From Enterovibrio paralichthyis (GTDB taxonomy: Bacteria > Pseudomonadota > Gammaproteobacteria > Enterobacterales > Vibrionaceae), in contig NZ_JAHUTS010000018.1 in NCBI RefSeq assembly GCF_019209835.1, forward strand, positions 1 to 64,000: DNA of 64,000 nt, in the 5' to 3' direction. The notes under the pieces are model-generated. The model was not told the DNA's origin and did no database searches. It was given only the letters and a program-made list of their open reading frames with translations. The position numbers and the translations under genes were made by a program. Positions 9,771 to 18,811 of the stretch are shown here, in pieces (position 1 is the stretch's first letter; the number at the start of each line of letters is the position of its first letter).

Positions 9771-11177
9771 CTAGCGACCCTGACCGAATATGATGATCTC
9801 GGACGTCTTTAATAAAATCAGGAGATCGAACATCAGGTTTCTATGCCGGATGTAATAGAGGTCGAATTTCAGCTTTTCTAACGCATCTTTTTCGCTGCTG
9901 CCGTAGGGATACCTTAACTGTGCCCACCCAGTTAACCCAGGCTTAACGCTTAACCTTTGGTCATAAAAAGGAATTGATTTACATAGCTCTTTTGTAAATT
10001 GAGGACGCTCTGGGCGAGGACCTACAAAATACATGTCGCCACGAAGCACGTTATATAACTGTGGTAATTCGTCGACCCGGAACTTGCGGATGATTTTGCC
10101 AACTTTTGTAACCCGGGGGTCTTCTTTTGATGCCCACTGGGCACCATTTTTCTCGGCATCAAGGCGCATGCTGGTAAATTTATAGATTTTGAAAATTCTA
10201 CCTCTTAACCCAACGCGCTCCTGTGAGTAAATAACAGGAAAGCGTAAACCGCACTCAATTTTGATAGCAATGGCGGCTATTATCATTAATGGTAAAGTGA
10301 TCAAGGCGATAGCAATTGCGATAGCACTATTGAGCAATGAATAGGCTAAAGTACGAAGCCGATTTCTACCTTGTTGATTGTGATAAAGCATCCATGATGG
10401 GTCGAGATGATCGATGGCGACTTTTCCGGTTTCACGCTCAACAAAGTCAATAATATCCGTAATTTTTGTACCACTTTGTTTCAGGTGAAAAAAGACATCT
10501 AAAGAGAGCGTGTTTCTGCGCTCATCAACAGCGACGACAATTTCATCAACCCGATGGTGGTTAACGAAAGCCTCGAGAGAATTTTCATTTTTCAAGGATA
10601 ACGAAATGATTGTTTCGTTGTGCAGTTGAAACTGCTCATCACCTTCTGTAGGGACAAAACCCACAATTTCAAATCCATTTCGGTCTGATTTCCTGCGCAT
10701 ACTGTTTTGGATAATGCTGGCACGTCGGCCTGCCCCAATTACCAGAACGCGATTGATAGAAATATTTGTAAAACCATACCGTTGAATTGAAATACGACAG
10801 GCAGTAATAAGCATGAATGTTGAAGCGGTGAGATACACCGTCATAAACGCCGGGCACTGTTTATCTGCAACGCCTTGCAGTAAAACACCGGATACACCAT
10901 AGGTGATAAGTATGGCAACGAATATACGTAACGCTATGCCTTGGTTGTTTTCCCTTAATTTTTCGTTATAAAGCCCTAGGCAAAGTAATGATATTAATAA
11001 GACAACCAAAAACGTAAAGAAGAGTGTGGCGGCGCTGATGATGCAAAATGAATACGTTGGATGGAAATAGTGCGCAGCCATAATCGTTAATGAAAAGGCA
11101 ATGCAAATCATTAATAAATCACTGGCTATGAGAATAACCTTATTGGCGTTCAGTTCATGAAAGCTAGTATTTGACAT
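9771..11177 (-). CDS. Initiating undecaprenyl-phosphate sugar phosphotransferase, XrtA type
   Basis: A 468-residue polyisoprenyl-phosphate hexose-1-phosphate transferase. About five membrane segments lie in the first 140 residues, followed by a CoA-binding-like Rossmann domain (RVLVIGAGRRA) and a C-terminal bacterial sugar transferase domain. That domain shows IFKIYKFTSMRLDAE, DELPQLYNVLRGDM and VGPRPERPQF, then KPGLTGWAQL. The ATG at 11177 is chosen because GGAAG sits five bases upstream; the longer TTG start includes that ribosome site. It is the first gene of the leftward operon. It loads the first sugar phosphate onto undecaprenyl phosphate. The family is the PEP-CTERM-associated EpsB_2 type (TIGR03013, from memory). 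Confidence 0.92.
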   Translation of the reverse strand: MSNTSFHELNANKVILIASDLLMICIAFSLTIMAAHYFHPTYSFCIISAATLFFTFLVVLLISLLCLGLYNEKLRENNQGIALRIFVAILITYGVSGVLLQGVADKQCPAFMTVYLTASTFMLITACRISIQRYGFTNISINRVLVIGAGRRASIIQNSMRRKSDRNGFEIVGFVPTEGDEQFQLHNETIISLSLKNENSLEAFVNHHRVDEIVVAVDERRNTLSLDVFFHLKQSGTKITDIIDFVERETGKVAIDHLDPSWMLYHNQQGRNRLRTLAYSLLNSAIAIAIALITLPLMIIAAIAIKIECGLRFPVIYSQERVGLRGRIFKIYKFTSMRLDAEKNGAQWASKEDPRVTKVGKIIRKFRVDELPQLYNVLRGDMYFVGPRPERPQFTKELCKSIPFYDQRLSVKPGLTGWAQLRYPYGSSEKDALEKLKFDLYYIRHRNLMFDLLILLKTSEIIIFGQGR

Positions 11178-12025
11178 GTCGACTTCCAATCCATTATCGC
11201 ATGCATCAACTTTTCTGAATCTAGACCTGAACTTTAAAGAGTTCCAATTGAAAATTGGTTAAAACAATAAAAATCCGTCTTATTTAGGACTCACTCAACT
11301 AAAAAGTTATAGTAACCTTATGATATTAGTGATTTATATTTTTCGTGTAAATTGAAGTGTTCTAAAAATAATACAAAATAAGTAAATGAGAACACTTACA
11401 CCATATATCTCAATATTAAAACACTTTTTCTTGTTTTATTTGCTTGAATAGGTGTTAGTGGGTTTTGTTTTGCAGTGAGTAGGGTGTTCAATTAACTGTA
11501 TGATTAACATCAATACTTTATGTACGCCGTGCGGTAATTGCGATGTTTATGATTTTGTTGGGTTTCAACGATACGACAAAAATAAATCTGAATATGGTGG
11601 TGAATCCTGTTAGTTGTGAGTATGGAATGTTCTACAGTCTGACTACATTTTAATGCAGTTTATGGCGGGTTTGGTTTTTAATTGTTGGATGAAAGTTAAA
11701 ATACACAATCTGTCGTTTTGTAAAGTGAATAAGTGTTCTGTGTCGCCTCGATAAAACAACAAGTTAAATTCAGGATGTCACTGGTTTTATAATTTAAAAG
11801 TGTCTCACTTTAGATATAAAAGTAAGAAGAGCAGTTCAATAAGGGTTGTATTGCAAGAATAAAGCGGATTTTCACTTATCGTGCCAAACAGAAATAGGAT
11901 TCTGTCCTATATTAGTACGTTACAGAACACAGAGTTATGCATATGACCATTGTGGCTGCTGCTTTGAACCAAAAAGATGCAGGCGAAATGATGTAAAGGA
12001 AGAAAGGACTTCTGAGGAATTATGT
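11178..12025 (+). promoter_or_regulatory. Long AT-rich divergent control region of the two exopolysaccharide operons
   Basis: About 850 bp without a convincing gene separates the leftward operon (start 11177) from the rightward operon (start 12026). It is much more AT-rich by eye than its flanks. A 9-bp inverted repeat, AAGTGTTCT at 11355-11363 and AGAACACTT at 11389-11397, could be a regulator site. The open frame from 11846 that runs into the export gene has Cys-rich, non-conserved content and no ribosome site, so I treat it as untranslated. No sigma-54 pattern was found here. Promoters must lie in this region, but I could not place them reliably. Confidence 0.6.
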
Positions 12026-12676
12026 ATGGTAAGAGATTGGAAAGTAATTTCTGTGGCAACAAGACTGATGGTCACGAGTGTTGTAGTGCTGTTAGTGGGT
12101 TGCGCATCAGAACAGCTCCCTGTGTTGCCTACAGCAACAATCCACCCGTCCATTACCAAAGATGTCAATGACTATCGCTACATCATTGGACCTGGAGACA
12201 AAATCAAAATCTCTGTCTGGGGTAACCCGGAAGGCTCGGGTAGCTACCAAGTCAGACCTGACGGGATGGTGTCGACGGCTTTGGTTGATGACGTCGTTGC
12301 CGCTGGCAGAACGCCAACCGAATTGTCCCGTGACTTGGAAGAAAAACTGTCCCGCTACATACGCGACCCCATTGTCTCTGTGTCGGTCGACAATTTTGTT
12401 GGGCCGTTCAGTGAGCAGGTCAGGGTAATGGGAGAAGCTGTTGAGCCCCGGGCAATCAGTTACAAAGAGGACATGACACTCTTTGATGTGATGATAGAGG
12501 TCGGTGGGTTAACAGAATTTGCCGATGGCAACAGTGCCCGTTTAATCCGCGTGATTGATAACGAACAGCGCCAGTTTAGCCTTCAGATGGACGACCTGAT
12601 GCGGGATGGCGTCATTGAGGCAAACGTCGACATTCTCCCCGGTGACATCATCTTTATACCTGAAGCTTGGTTCTAG
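12026..12676 (+). CDS. Polysaccharide export lipoprotein (Wza/EpsA-like) of the XrtA locus
   Basis: A 216-residue outer-membrane lipoprotein. The signal peptide ends in the lipobox LVGC with Cys26. Residues about 48-130 form the Poly_export domain (DYRYIIGPGDKIKISVWGNPEGSGSYQVRPDGMVSTALVDDVVAAGRT), followed by SLBB-like segments (VMGEAVEPRAISYKEDMTLFDVMIEVGGLTEFA). The start at ATG 12026 follows GAGGA with seven bases of spacing; the same frame is open from 11846 but lacks a ribosome site there. It is shorter than Wza, as is usual for the XrtA family (TIGR03027, from memory). It probably forms the export channel with the chain-length protein encoded 16 bp downstream. Confidence 0.93.
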   Translation: MVRDWKVISVATRLMVTSVVVLLVGCASEQLPVLPTATIHPSITKDVNDYRYIIGPGDKIKISVWGNPEGSGSYQVRPDGMVSTALVDDVVAAGRTPTELSRDLEEKLSRYIRDPIVSVSVDNFVGPFSEQVRVMGEAVEPRAISYKEDMTLFDVMIEVGGLTEFADGNSARLIRVIDNEQRQFSLQMDDLMRDGVIEANVDILPGDIIFIPEAWF

Positions 12677-12692
12677 TCAGGGAGTCGGGTAA

Positions 12693-14258
12693 ATGCAAGA
12701 GCAGTTCGATATTGTAACGGGCTATCTGCGTGCCACGTGGCTCAAGCGTCGGTACATTCTCATCTTTGCTTGGATTATTTGTCCTCTTGGGTGGATAGCG
12801 GTGACGCTGCTTCCTAACCAGTACACCTCTGAAGCCAAAGTGTATGCAGATACCCAGTCTATACTTCAGCCGCTCTTGCGGGGGCTTGCTATTCAGACTG
12901 ACCCATCCCAAAAGCTAAACCTGATGGCGAAAACGCTGCTCAATAAGAAAAACCTTGAAACCATAGCCAGGCAGGTTGATGCAGATGTCTTGGCCGGTAC
13001 GCCCGAGCAGTACGAACAGTTGATTGATGAACTGGAATCCGACATCAAGATAGCATCTGGCGGTCGAGACAACCTCTATACCATCAGTTACACGGGAGAG
13101 AATCCGGTCTACGCCAAGAACGTGGTTCAGGCTGCACTGAATGTGTTTATCGAAAACACCCTGAGTGACAAGCGGTTGGACGCTGAACAGGCCAGTGAAG
13201 TGATCACCGACCAGATCCGGTTTTACGAGCAACGACTGGTTGAATCAGAGAAAGAACTGGCTGACTTCAAGCGAAAATACCAAGGGCTACTTCCCGGCAG
13301 TGACAAAAACTACTACTCAAATATAGAGCAGCAGAAGGCGGAGCTTGAAAGCGCTGAGTTGCTGCTGAATGAAACACGCTCACGTCTTGAAGAAGTGGAA
13401 AGTCAACTGGATGAGGAAAGAACCGCTGCACTGAAGCAGCTCTCTACGGTTGAAACCGAATATGACGGGCGTATCGACAACCTGGAAATCCGACTCGACG
13501 AATTACTCTTTCGCTACACCAACCAGCATCCGGACGTGATTGAAACCAGGCGTCAGTTGGGGGAGCTTAAAGCACTTAAGCGACGCACCATGGCCCGTGT
13601 CTCTGTGGATGATGTGCTGAAAAACAGCCCGGTTTATCAAGATCTTAAAATCACGAGCAACGAGCTAAACAACGAAATTGCGTCATTGGAAGTTCGTGTT
13701 AATCGACATCAAAGCAAAATTGAAGAGCTGGGACTCAAGCTCGATGTTGTGCCCGATATCGAGGCGATGCTGACGTCATTGACCCGAAATTACGATGTTA
13801 CCCGAACTAAATATGAACAATTGCTTGCCCGCGGAGAGAGCGCAACCATCTCCCATAGCGTAGGCGCCGCGTCGGAAGACATTAAGTTCAAAATCATTGA
13901 ACCACCTACCGTTCCAAGGAAACCATCCGGACCGCACAGGGTTTTGTTGCTGGCTGTTGTGCTGGTTGCGGGTTTGGGAATTGGTGTGGCTTTTTCCCTG
14001 CTCATCAGTCAATTGAGTCCCGTCGTATTCTCAACAAACCAACTCTATCGAGCCACAGGGATCCCCGTTTTCGGCGTCATCACTGCCACGGAAAGTTCAG
14101 GGATCCTGAGAGCAGAAAAACGGGGCTTGGTTGTCTTTTGCATTCTTGGTGCTTTGTTGATCCTGGGCTTTGTGAGCTCCATGGCCATCAACAGCGACCC
14201 CGCGATGCACCAGGAATTCATCAATGAAACCGTAGGGAGATATCATGAGTTTTTTTAA
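12693..14258 (+). CDS. Wzz-like polysaccharide chain-length determinant
   Basis: A 521-residue inner-membrane polysaccharide co-polymerase. It has an N-terminal transmembrane helix near residues 22-45, a large periplasmic part with long heptad-rich coiled coils (about 160-370), a helix near 417-437 and a further hydrophobic segment near 472-490. The Wzz opening is ANQYTSEAKVYADTQSILQPLL-like, and PPTVPRKPSGPHR is the proline-rich stretch before the membrane. The start has GGGAG upstream. It overlaps the autokinase by 14 bp. It fits the XrtA chain-length family (TIGR03007, from memory). Together with the kinase it should control polymer length and export. Confidence 0.92.
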   Translation: MQEQFDIVTGYLRATWLKRRYILIFAWIICPLGWIAVTLLPNQYTSEAKVYADTQSILQPLLRGLAIQTDPSQKLNLMAKTLLNKKNLETIARQVDADVLAGTPEQYEQLIDELESDIKIASGGRDNLYTISYTGENPVYAKNVVQAALNVFIENTLSDKRLDAEQASEVITDQIRFYEQRLVESEKELADFKRKYQGLLPGSDKNYYSNIEQQKAELESAELLLNETRSRLEEVESQLDEERTAALKQLSTVETEYDGRIDNLEIRLDELLFRYTNQHPDVIETRRQLGELKALKRRTMARVSVDDVLKNSPVYQDLKITSNELNNEIASLEVRVNRHQSKIEELGLKLDVVPDIEAMLTSLTRNYDVTRTKYEQLLARGESATISHSVGAASEDIKFKIIEPPTVPRKPSGPHRVLLLAVVLVAGLGIGVAFSLLISQLSPVVFSTNQLYRATGIPVFGVITATESSGILRAEKRGLVVFCILGALLILGFVSSMAINSDPAMHQEFINETVGRYHEFF

Positions 14259-15093
14259 GAAAGTCACGGATGACTCTGATACCGACACCAGAAACGTAAA
14301 AGTGCTTTCGCCAACGACCAGCGGCGATGGGGATGATTTTGATTCTGGCATCGAGAATGAAACCATTTTCATTGATGAAGACTACCTGCTCCGAAAAGGT
14401 ATGGTCAGCGTCAAGGACAATCGGGGAAAGTTGCCGATCAACGATGAAGTCAGGGCGATAAAACATAAGCTGGTCAATAATGCCTTTGGTGCAGGCTCTG
14501 AAAGCCACGAAAACGGCAACCTTGTCATGATCACCAGCGCATCACCCAACGAGGGCAAGACCTTCAGCGCGATTAATCTGGCATTGATGCTTTCTCTGGA
14601 GAAGAACAAATCCGTTCTGTTGGTAGATGCCGATGTAAGAAAACCCAGCGTTAACAAATCATTGGGTATCAAAACCTACCCAGGCTTGATTGATTACCTG
14701 AAAGGCGATGTGGAAAGTGCTGATCAGGTCATCTATAACACGTCGATTAAAAACCTGAGGCTAATGCCCGCCGGTGACTCCCACCATTTGAGCTATGAAT
14801 TTCTCGCGAGTGACAAAATGGTCAACCTCGCTAAAGAGTTGGCGACACGATACAGCAACAGAATGGTGATCTTTGATTGCCCGCCGCTATTGGGTGTAAT
14901 TGAAACAATATCGCTCTCAAGGTACGTGGGACAGGTGGTCGTTGTTGTGGAACACCACAAATCAAAAATGGCCAATGTCATTGAGGCTGTGTCGCACCTT
15001 GATGAACGGTTAGCTGTGGGATTTATCATAAATAAATCAGTCAACAATGAGCTTAGCCAGTACGGCTACGGGTATGGCTATGGGTATCAATAA
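14245..15093 (+). CDS. XrtA-associated tyrosine autokinase (BY-kinase)
   Basis: A 282-residue cytoplasmic P-loop kinase of the bacterial tyrosine kinase type. Walker A is SASPNEGKTF (Lys105), Walker A' is LLVDADVRKPS (about 125-135) and Walker B is VIFDCPPLLG. The C-terminus is a tyrosine cluster with four Tyr-Gly repeats (about 273-281), the expected autophosphorylation tail. The family is TIGR03018-like (from memory). It is a separate polypeptide from its membrane activator, which is encoded upstream and overlaps it by 14 bp. No stand-alone Wzb phosphatase occurs nearby; the only phosphatase domain seen in the window is fused to an ATP-grasp protein at 59340-61118. Confidence 0.93.
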   Translation: MSFFKKVTDDSDTDTRNVKVLSPTTSGDGDDFDSGIENETIFIDEDYLLRKGMVSVKDNRGKLPINDEVRAIKHKLVNNAFGAGSESHENGNLVMITSASPNEGKTFSAINLALMLSLEKNKSVLLVDADVRKPSVNKSLGIKTYPGLIDYLKGDVESADQVIYNTSIKNLRLMPAGDSHHLSYEFLASDKMVNLAKELATRYSNRMVIFDCPPLLGVIETISLSRYVGQVVVVVEHHKSKMANVIEAVSHLDERLAVGFIINKSVNNELSQYGYGYGYGYQ

Positions 15094-15094
15094 T

Positions 15095-16528
15095 ATGAAC
15101 CGAAGCACTCATTGGTATGGCCTTTGCGCTGTTGGCGTTATGGTTGCTTTTTCGCACGCGGTAAACGCTGAAGAGGTAGAGTTTTCGCCATCGGTTTCCG
15201 GCATATTGACGTATTCTGACAATATCTACCTTACCGACGAAAATGAAATTGGTGGGTTTATTGGCACCTTGTCGGCGGGCGCAAACCTGAATGTGCAAGG
15301 AAGCAAAAGCAGGCTGATGTTCAACTACGATGTCTATCAGGTTCTGAACGAAAAACGAACAGAAGACAACCGGTTATATAATGAACTCAGCTTAACGGGA
15401 TACAGAAACCTGGCGGGTGAAAGCCTTACGCTGGATACAAACGCATACATCAAGAATATATCCAGAAACATACAAGATAACGCCAATGAGGATGTGATTT
15501 CGGGCAACACCATCGAGTCCCGCTATTTCGCCACGGGTCTAAGTTATCAGAGCAATCCCAGGGGTTACTTCGATATCTATAGCCGTTTGGACGGGAATAT
15601 CACCTCAAACGAAGACAATATTGGCGACTTTTACCAAGTGGCAGGCAACCTGGTCGTCACTGAAGGGACAGCCTCCCGAAACTTCTTTTGGTTGAATGAA
15701 TCAAACTACACGCGGAATGAATCTACAACCAATGACGGCGGAAATTTTAACTACAACATTAAGCAAGAGTTCGGGATCAAGCCGATATACAATATCAGCC
15801 CTTTCATCCGTATTTTCTATGAAGAATACAGTGACTTGGATGGAAACCAGAACGACAACATTGGTACCTGGGGACCGGCTGTCCGCTACTATTTGAGCCA
15901 ACGTTCTTACGTAGAAGTGAGCTACGATTTCCTGTTTGACGGCGGACACTTCTGGCGTGGTGCGTTCAGTTTGTATCCAACACCAAGAACAAACATTGAG
16001 TTTGATTATTCCCGCCGTGTCTTTGGAGACAGCTACTTCTTCTTGTTCTCCCACAGGACAAAAAGGCTCACAAACATCATCAGTTATACCGAATCACTTA
16101 CCAGTTTTGATAGAGAGCTGTTTTTCGAAGGCGAAAATATCGAAGAGATCCGTCTGACGAAAGAACTGCTATTCGGGTCAACGTTAGCGCTCAAGCGCAC
16201 CACCTTTGGCGTCGACGTCAGTTTTGTTGAACAACGCCCGGTATTGACGAATGTTGTTGAAAATAACAGCAATGACGTACTGAGAACGACGTTTAGATTT
16301 ACGCATGAGCTATCTAACAGAACGACGTTGTCTGGTAGCTTCCAGTTCAACAATTACAAACGCCGCGCCGCGGTTGATCCCATCAATGATGATTACTCGC
16401 GGGTTTTTGATCTTTCGTTGAGAAATCAGCTCTCCAGGCGTATTTATTGGAGTGTTTCAGCGCGTCATGCCGATAACACTGATTATGCGGAAAGCAGGGC
16501 AAGTTTAGAGGTTGGCTTTGTTTATTGA
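15095..16528 (+). CDS. Outer-membrane beta-barrel protein of the XrtA locus
   Basis: A 477-residue protein. Its signal peptide, MNRSTHWYGLCAVGVMVA and then FSHAVNA, should be cleaved before EEVEFSP. The rest is rich in alternating aromatic and polar strands (for example RAFSLYPTPRTNIEFDYSRRVFGDSYFFLF-type stretches) and ends LEVGFVY with a C-terminal aromatic residue, as in outer-membrane barrels. It resembles the uncharacterised XrtA-associated outer-membrane family (TIGR03016, from memory). The frame is open from 15047, but ATG 15095 lies 1 bp after the kinase stop and starts a normal signal peptide. Probable role: outer-membrane step of export or anchoring, by position only. Confidence 0.87.
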   Translation: MNRSTHWYGLCAVGVMVAFSHAVNAEEVEFSPSVSGILTYSDNIYLTDENEIGGFIGTLSAGANLNVQGSKSRLMFNYDVYQVLNEKRTEDNRLYNELSLTGYRNLAGESLTLDTNAYIKNISRNIQDNANEDVISGNTIESRYFATGLSYQSNPRGYFDIYSRLDGNITSNEDNIGDFYQVAGNLVVTEGTASRNFFWLNESNYTRNESTTNDGGNFNYNIKQEFGIKPIYNISPFIRIFYEEYSDLDGNQNDNIGTWGPAVRYYLSQRSYVEVSYDFLFDGGHFWRGAFSLYPTPRTNIEFDYSRRVFGDSYFFLFSHRTKRLTNIISYTESLTSFDRELFFEGENIEEIRLTKELLFGSTLALKRTTFGVDVSFVEQRPVLTNVVENNSNDVLRTTFRFTHELSNRTTLSGSFQFNNYKRRAAVDPINDDYSRVFDLSLRNQLSRRIYWSVSARHADNTDYAESRASLEVGFVY

Positions 16529-16605
16529 CGAAGTTGTTTAGTCAGTCGTTGGTAGATACAACGAGCACTCGTGTGGAAAGTAAAACTTGCCCATGAGGAA
16601 AAATT

Positions 16606-17940
16606 GTGACCAGTCCACGTAATAAAAATCTTCTTATGAAGACTTTTATTTTAATTAGCATTCTAATTGTCGTTTTGTTTTTTTATCTGGTAAATTCGGC
16701 ATTTTCTTCCTCTCCCATTATATCAAGGTCTTATGTTCAACCGGGAGAAGTAAAACAGGCCGTTTCACTCTACAAGAAAATTTCCAATGACATCTCTCAA
16801 TCAAACGAGAATGTGGAAATCTTCTTGAGCGAAGATGATTTAAACGCAATATTCAAAACCTCTTCCCATGTCACGCCAAGATTGAGTTTTGATTACAACA
16901 TGGTGAAAGATGTTGGCTTGAATGTGTTTGCGAGTTTGGATCTCAGTGACTATCGCAGCGAGTCCTACATCAATGTCTCTTGTGTTATTTCAGGTGATGC
17001 ACCACATAAAATAGATGTCTGCCAAATGGGGGATATTACGGTTCCAGGGCAAATGGTTTATTGGCTTGGTTATGCAGCACTGACCGTTTTGTTTGATGAT
17101 GATGTCAAATCAACGTATCTACAGTTCTTGGATGAATTAACGTTTATAGATGGCGGTGTATATACCAGCGCAACGACCACTGATGGATTTAAGGAAACAA
17201 GCAAAACACGCCTGAAGAATTTCTACAACACATTTAAATCTTTTATTCCGAGCGACATGGAACAGATGAATGCTGAAGTTATCAGGCGGTACCTGACAGC
17301 TATCACTAACCAAGTTGGACTCTCAAATGACCGTAAAGTCGATCTGGTTGAAGTCTTTAATGTGGTTTTCCAGTTGGCGAGTGATAGAAGCCAGAATGGT
17401 AACCCTATCGATGAAAACTCCTATGCCCTTTGGTCTGTTTCAATCGCATTTGCAAACCCACGCTTTTCTGAACTTATCGGATTTGAGCCTCAAGACTTTG
17501 AGCAAGCGATTGATTTATCGCGACAAAAGATACTGACACTGGAATCGAGGCATGATCTGGCTTTGCATTTCCTGTACTCCGCGATCATTGAACGGGTTGG
17601 CAGCGAAGCCATTTCTAACAATATCGGAGAGTTGAAAGAACTGTACGATGCAAATGAAGGTGGCTCAGGGTTTGACTTCTCAGATCTGGCTGCTGATATA
17701 TCGGGAGCCAGATTCTCCAGTTATATATCAAGTTCTGAAAGTCACGCTTATCAAGCCCAGCGGTTCCTTTCAACAGCCAATAGTTCAGGGTTGTTCAACT
17801 TACGTGTTGATAACAAAACGGTGCTGAGTAAAAAAGAAAATTTCACCGGTAACTTCATGAATGAAGAAAACGAACGCTATATAGACGAGATCAATGGAAT
17901 AAAAACTAAAGTAGCCAGACTTCCGCTTTACATGAAGTAG
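16606..17940 (+). CDS. Membrane-anchored protein of unknown function in the exopolysaccharide locus
   Basis: I do not recognise this 444-residue protein. It starts with GTG 16606, preceded by GAGGAA at 16595-16600 with five bases of spacing. An N-terminal hydrophobic helix at about residues 12-30 looks like a signal anchor, leaving about 410 residues in the periplasm. Cys126 and Cys139 could form a disulfide. The middle and C-terminal parts look helical and acidic, with no enzyme motif I can name. It follows the barrel protein by 77 bp in the same direction and precedes the convergent PEP-CTERM gene. Position suggests a part in polysaccharide secretion or surface sorting, but this is inference only. 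Confidence 0.8.
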   Translation: MTSPRNKNLLMKTFILISILIVVLFFYLVNSAFSSSPIISRSYVQPGEVKQAVSLYKKISNDISQSNENVEIFLSEDDLNAIFKTSSHVTPRLSFDYNMVKDVGLNVFASLDLSDYRSESYINVSCVISGDAPHKIDVCQMGDITVPGQMVYWLGYAALTVLFDDDVKSTYLQFLDELTFIDGGVYTSATTTDGFKETSKTRLKNFYNTFKSFIPSDMEQMNAEVIRRYLTAITNQVGLSNDRKVDLVEVFNVVFQLASDRSQNGNPIDENSYALWSVSIAFANPRFSELIGFEPQDFEQAIDLSRQKILTLESRHDLALHFLYSAIIERVGSEAISNNIGELKELYDANEGGSGFDFSDLAADISGARFSSYISSSESHAYQAQRFLSTANSSGLFNLRVDNKTVLSKKENFTGNFMNEENERYIDEINGIKTKVARLPLYMK

Positions 17941-18028
17941 ATTTTATATTTCAAAAAAAGAAATGGTTATTCAAAATCAAATAAACTTCAAAGCCTTCAG
18001 CAAAGGCAGAAGGCTTTACAGATTCAAA

Positions 18029-18739
18029 TTATCTATACGATAAGTCGGACACTCTTCTTTTGCGTGAAAGCACGCCGATACAAAGAAGAATCAAACCAAA
18101 TAAACCCAAGGTTGCGGGCTCTGAAATAGGTGTGGGCCCATTTTGCCCGCCTACAATAAGTTGATCTTGCTGGGTATCAGATCGAATGATGTTCATGGTG
18201 TAATTGCTGGTCCATGAATCCAAACTATTCAGATAGCTACTTGCCCATAATTCAGAGTTGGCATTGCCAGTAGAGACCACCTGAAACGAACCGCTATTTA
18301 AACTGTATGCGCCTGATGTTTCGTGGACAATTTCCCATAGTGCCAGCTGGAAAGCAGCCGCCCTCGCAGAAACATTGCCAATTAAATCAAAGGCATTGGT
18401 ATATAAGCGCCCAACATAATCCTCAACTGAGCCCAAGCCATTCGAAGGATCAGAAGCCTGAAAAAGGGAGTAATTATACGTTTGGCCTTGCTGGATATAC
18501 TGGCTTAGCTCGATACAAAATGTTTGAAATACATCACCCGTACCTTCATTTGTCCAATTGAACAGTCCAGCATTGGTTCGCATGGTACTTGTACCACCAT
18601 TGATGGTTACCGTTGCGCTGTCTTTCAGGTTGTTTTCATAGCCATTAAACGTGGCAGTAATGATCCCTGCTTGAGCAACACCCGCCCACAAACTCGTCAC
18701 GAGAAGCGTAGTTACAACAGTGGCGTATAGCTTTCCCAT
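18029..18739 (-). CDS. PEP-CTERM surface protein with possible Cys-Gln thioester domain
   Basis: A 236-residue exported protein. The signal peptide runs to AQA (about residue 24). The C-terminus is a PEP-CTERM signal: SEPATLGLFGLILLCIG, then RKRR, with eight more residues after the basic cluster, an unusually long tail. Residues 72-78 (QTFCIEL, Cys75) and 129-137 (AFQLALWEI, Gln131) resemble the Cys and Gln motifs of thioester-forming surface domains. The start has GAGGAAGCAGGT just upstream. A sigma-54-like -24/-12 element lies at 18795-18811. It is the expected substrate of the exosortase encoded at 5188-6639. Sorting is confident; the thioester reading is a hypothesis. Confidence 0.88.
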   Translation of the reverse strand: MGKLYATVVTTLLVTSLWAGVAQAGIITATFNGYENNLKDSATVTINGGTSTMRTNAGLFNWTNEGTGDVFQTFCIELSQYIQQGQTYNYSLFQASDPSNGLGSVEDYVGRLYTNAFDLIGNVSARAAAFQLALWEIVHETSGAYSLNSGSFQVVSTGNANSELWASSYLNSLDSWTSNYTMNIIRSDTQQDQLIVGGQNGPTPISEPATLGLFGLILLCIGVLSRKRRVSDLSYR

Positions 18740-18794
18740 ACCTGCTTCCTCAGTCCTTTAACTTCTTAACAGTCATCTCTTATCAATAAGTCAA

Positions 18795-18811
18795 AAGCAA
18801 GTTGTATACCA
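18795..18811 (-). promoter_or_regulatory. Sigma-54-type (-24/-12) promoter candidate for the PEP-CTERM gene
   Basis: Reading leftward the sequence is TGGTAT, five bases, TTGCTT. The invariant GG (-24) and GC (-12) have the correct spacing. The start codon lies about 56 bp from the -12 end, leaving a leader of roughly 45 nt. PEP-CTERM genes in XrtA systems are known to be placed under the PrsK/PrsR sigma-54 system, and a matching element precedes the second PEP-CTERM gene. Confidence 0.55.

Noticed and set aside
11846..12025. N-terminal extension of the polysaccharide export lipoprotein
   Set aside because: Cys-rich, no ribosome site and would precede a perfect lipoprotein signal that starts at 12026 with GAGGA upstream.
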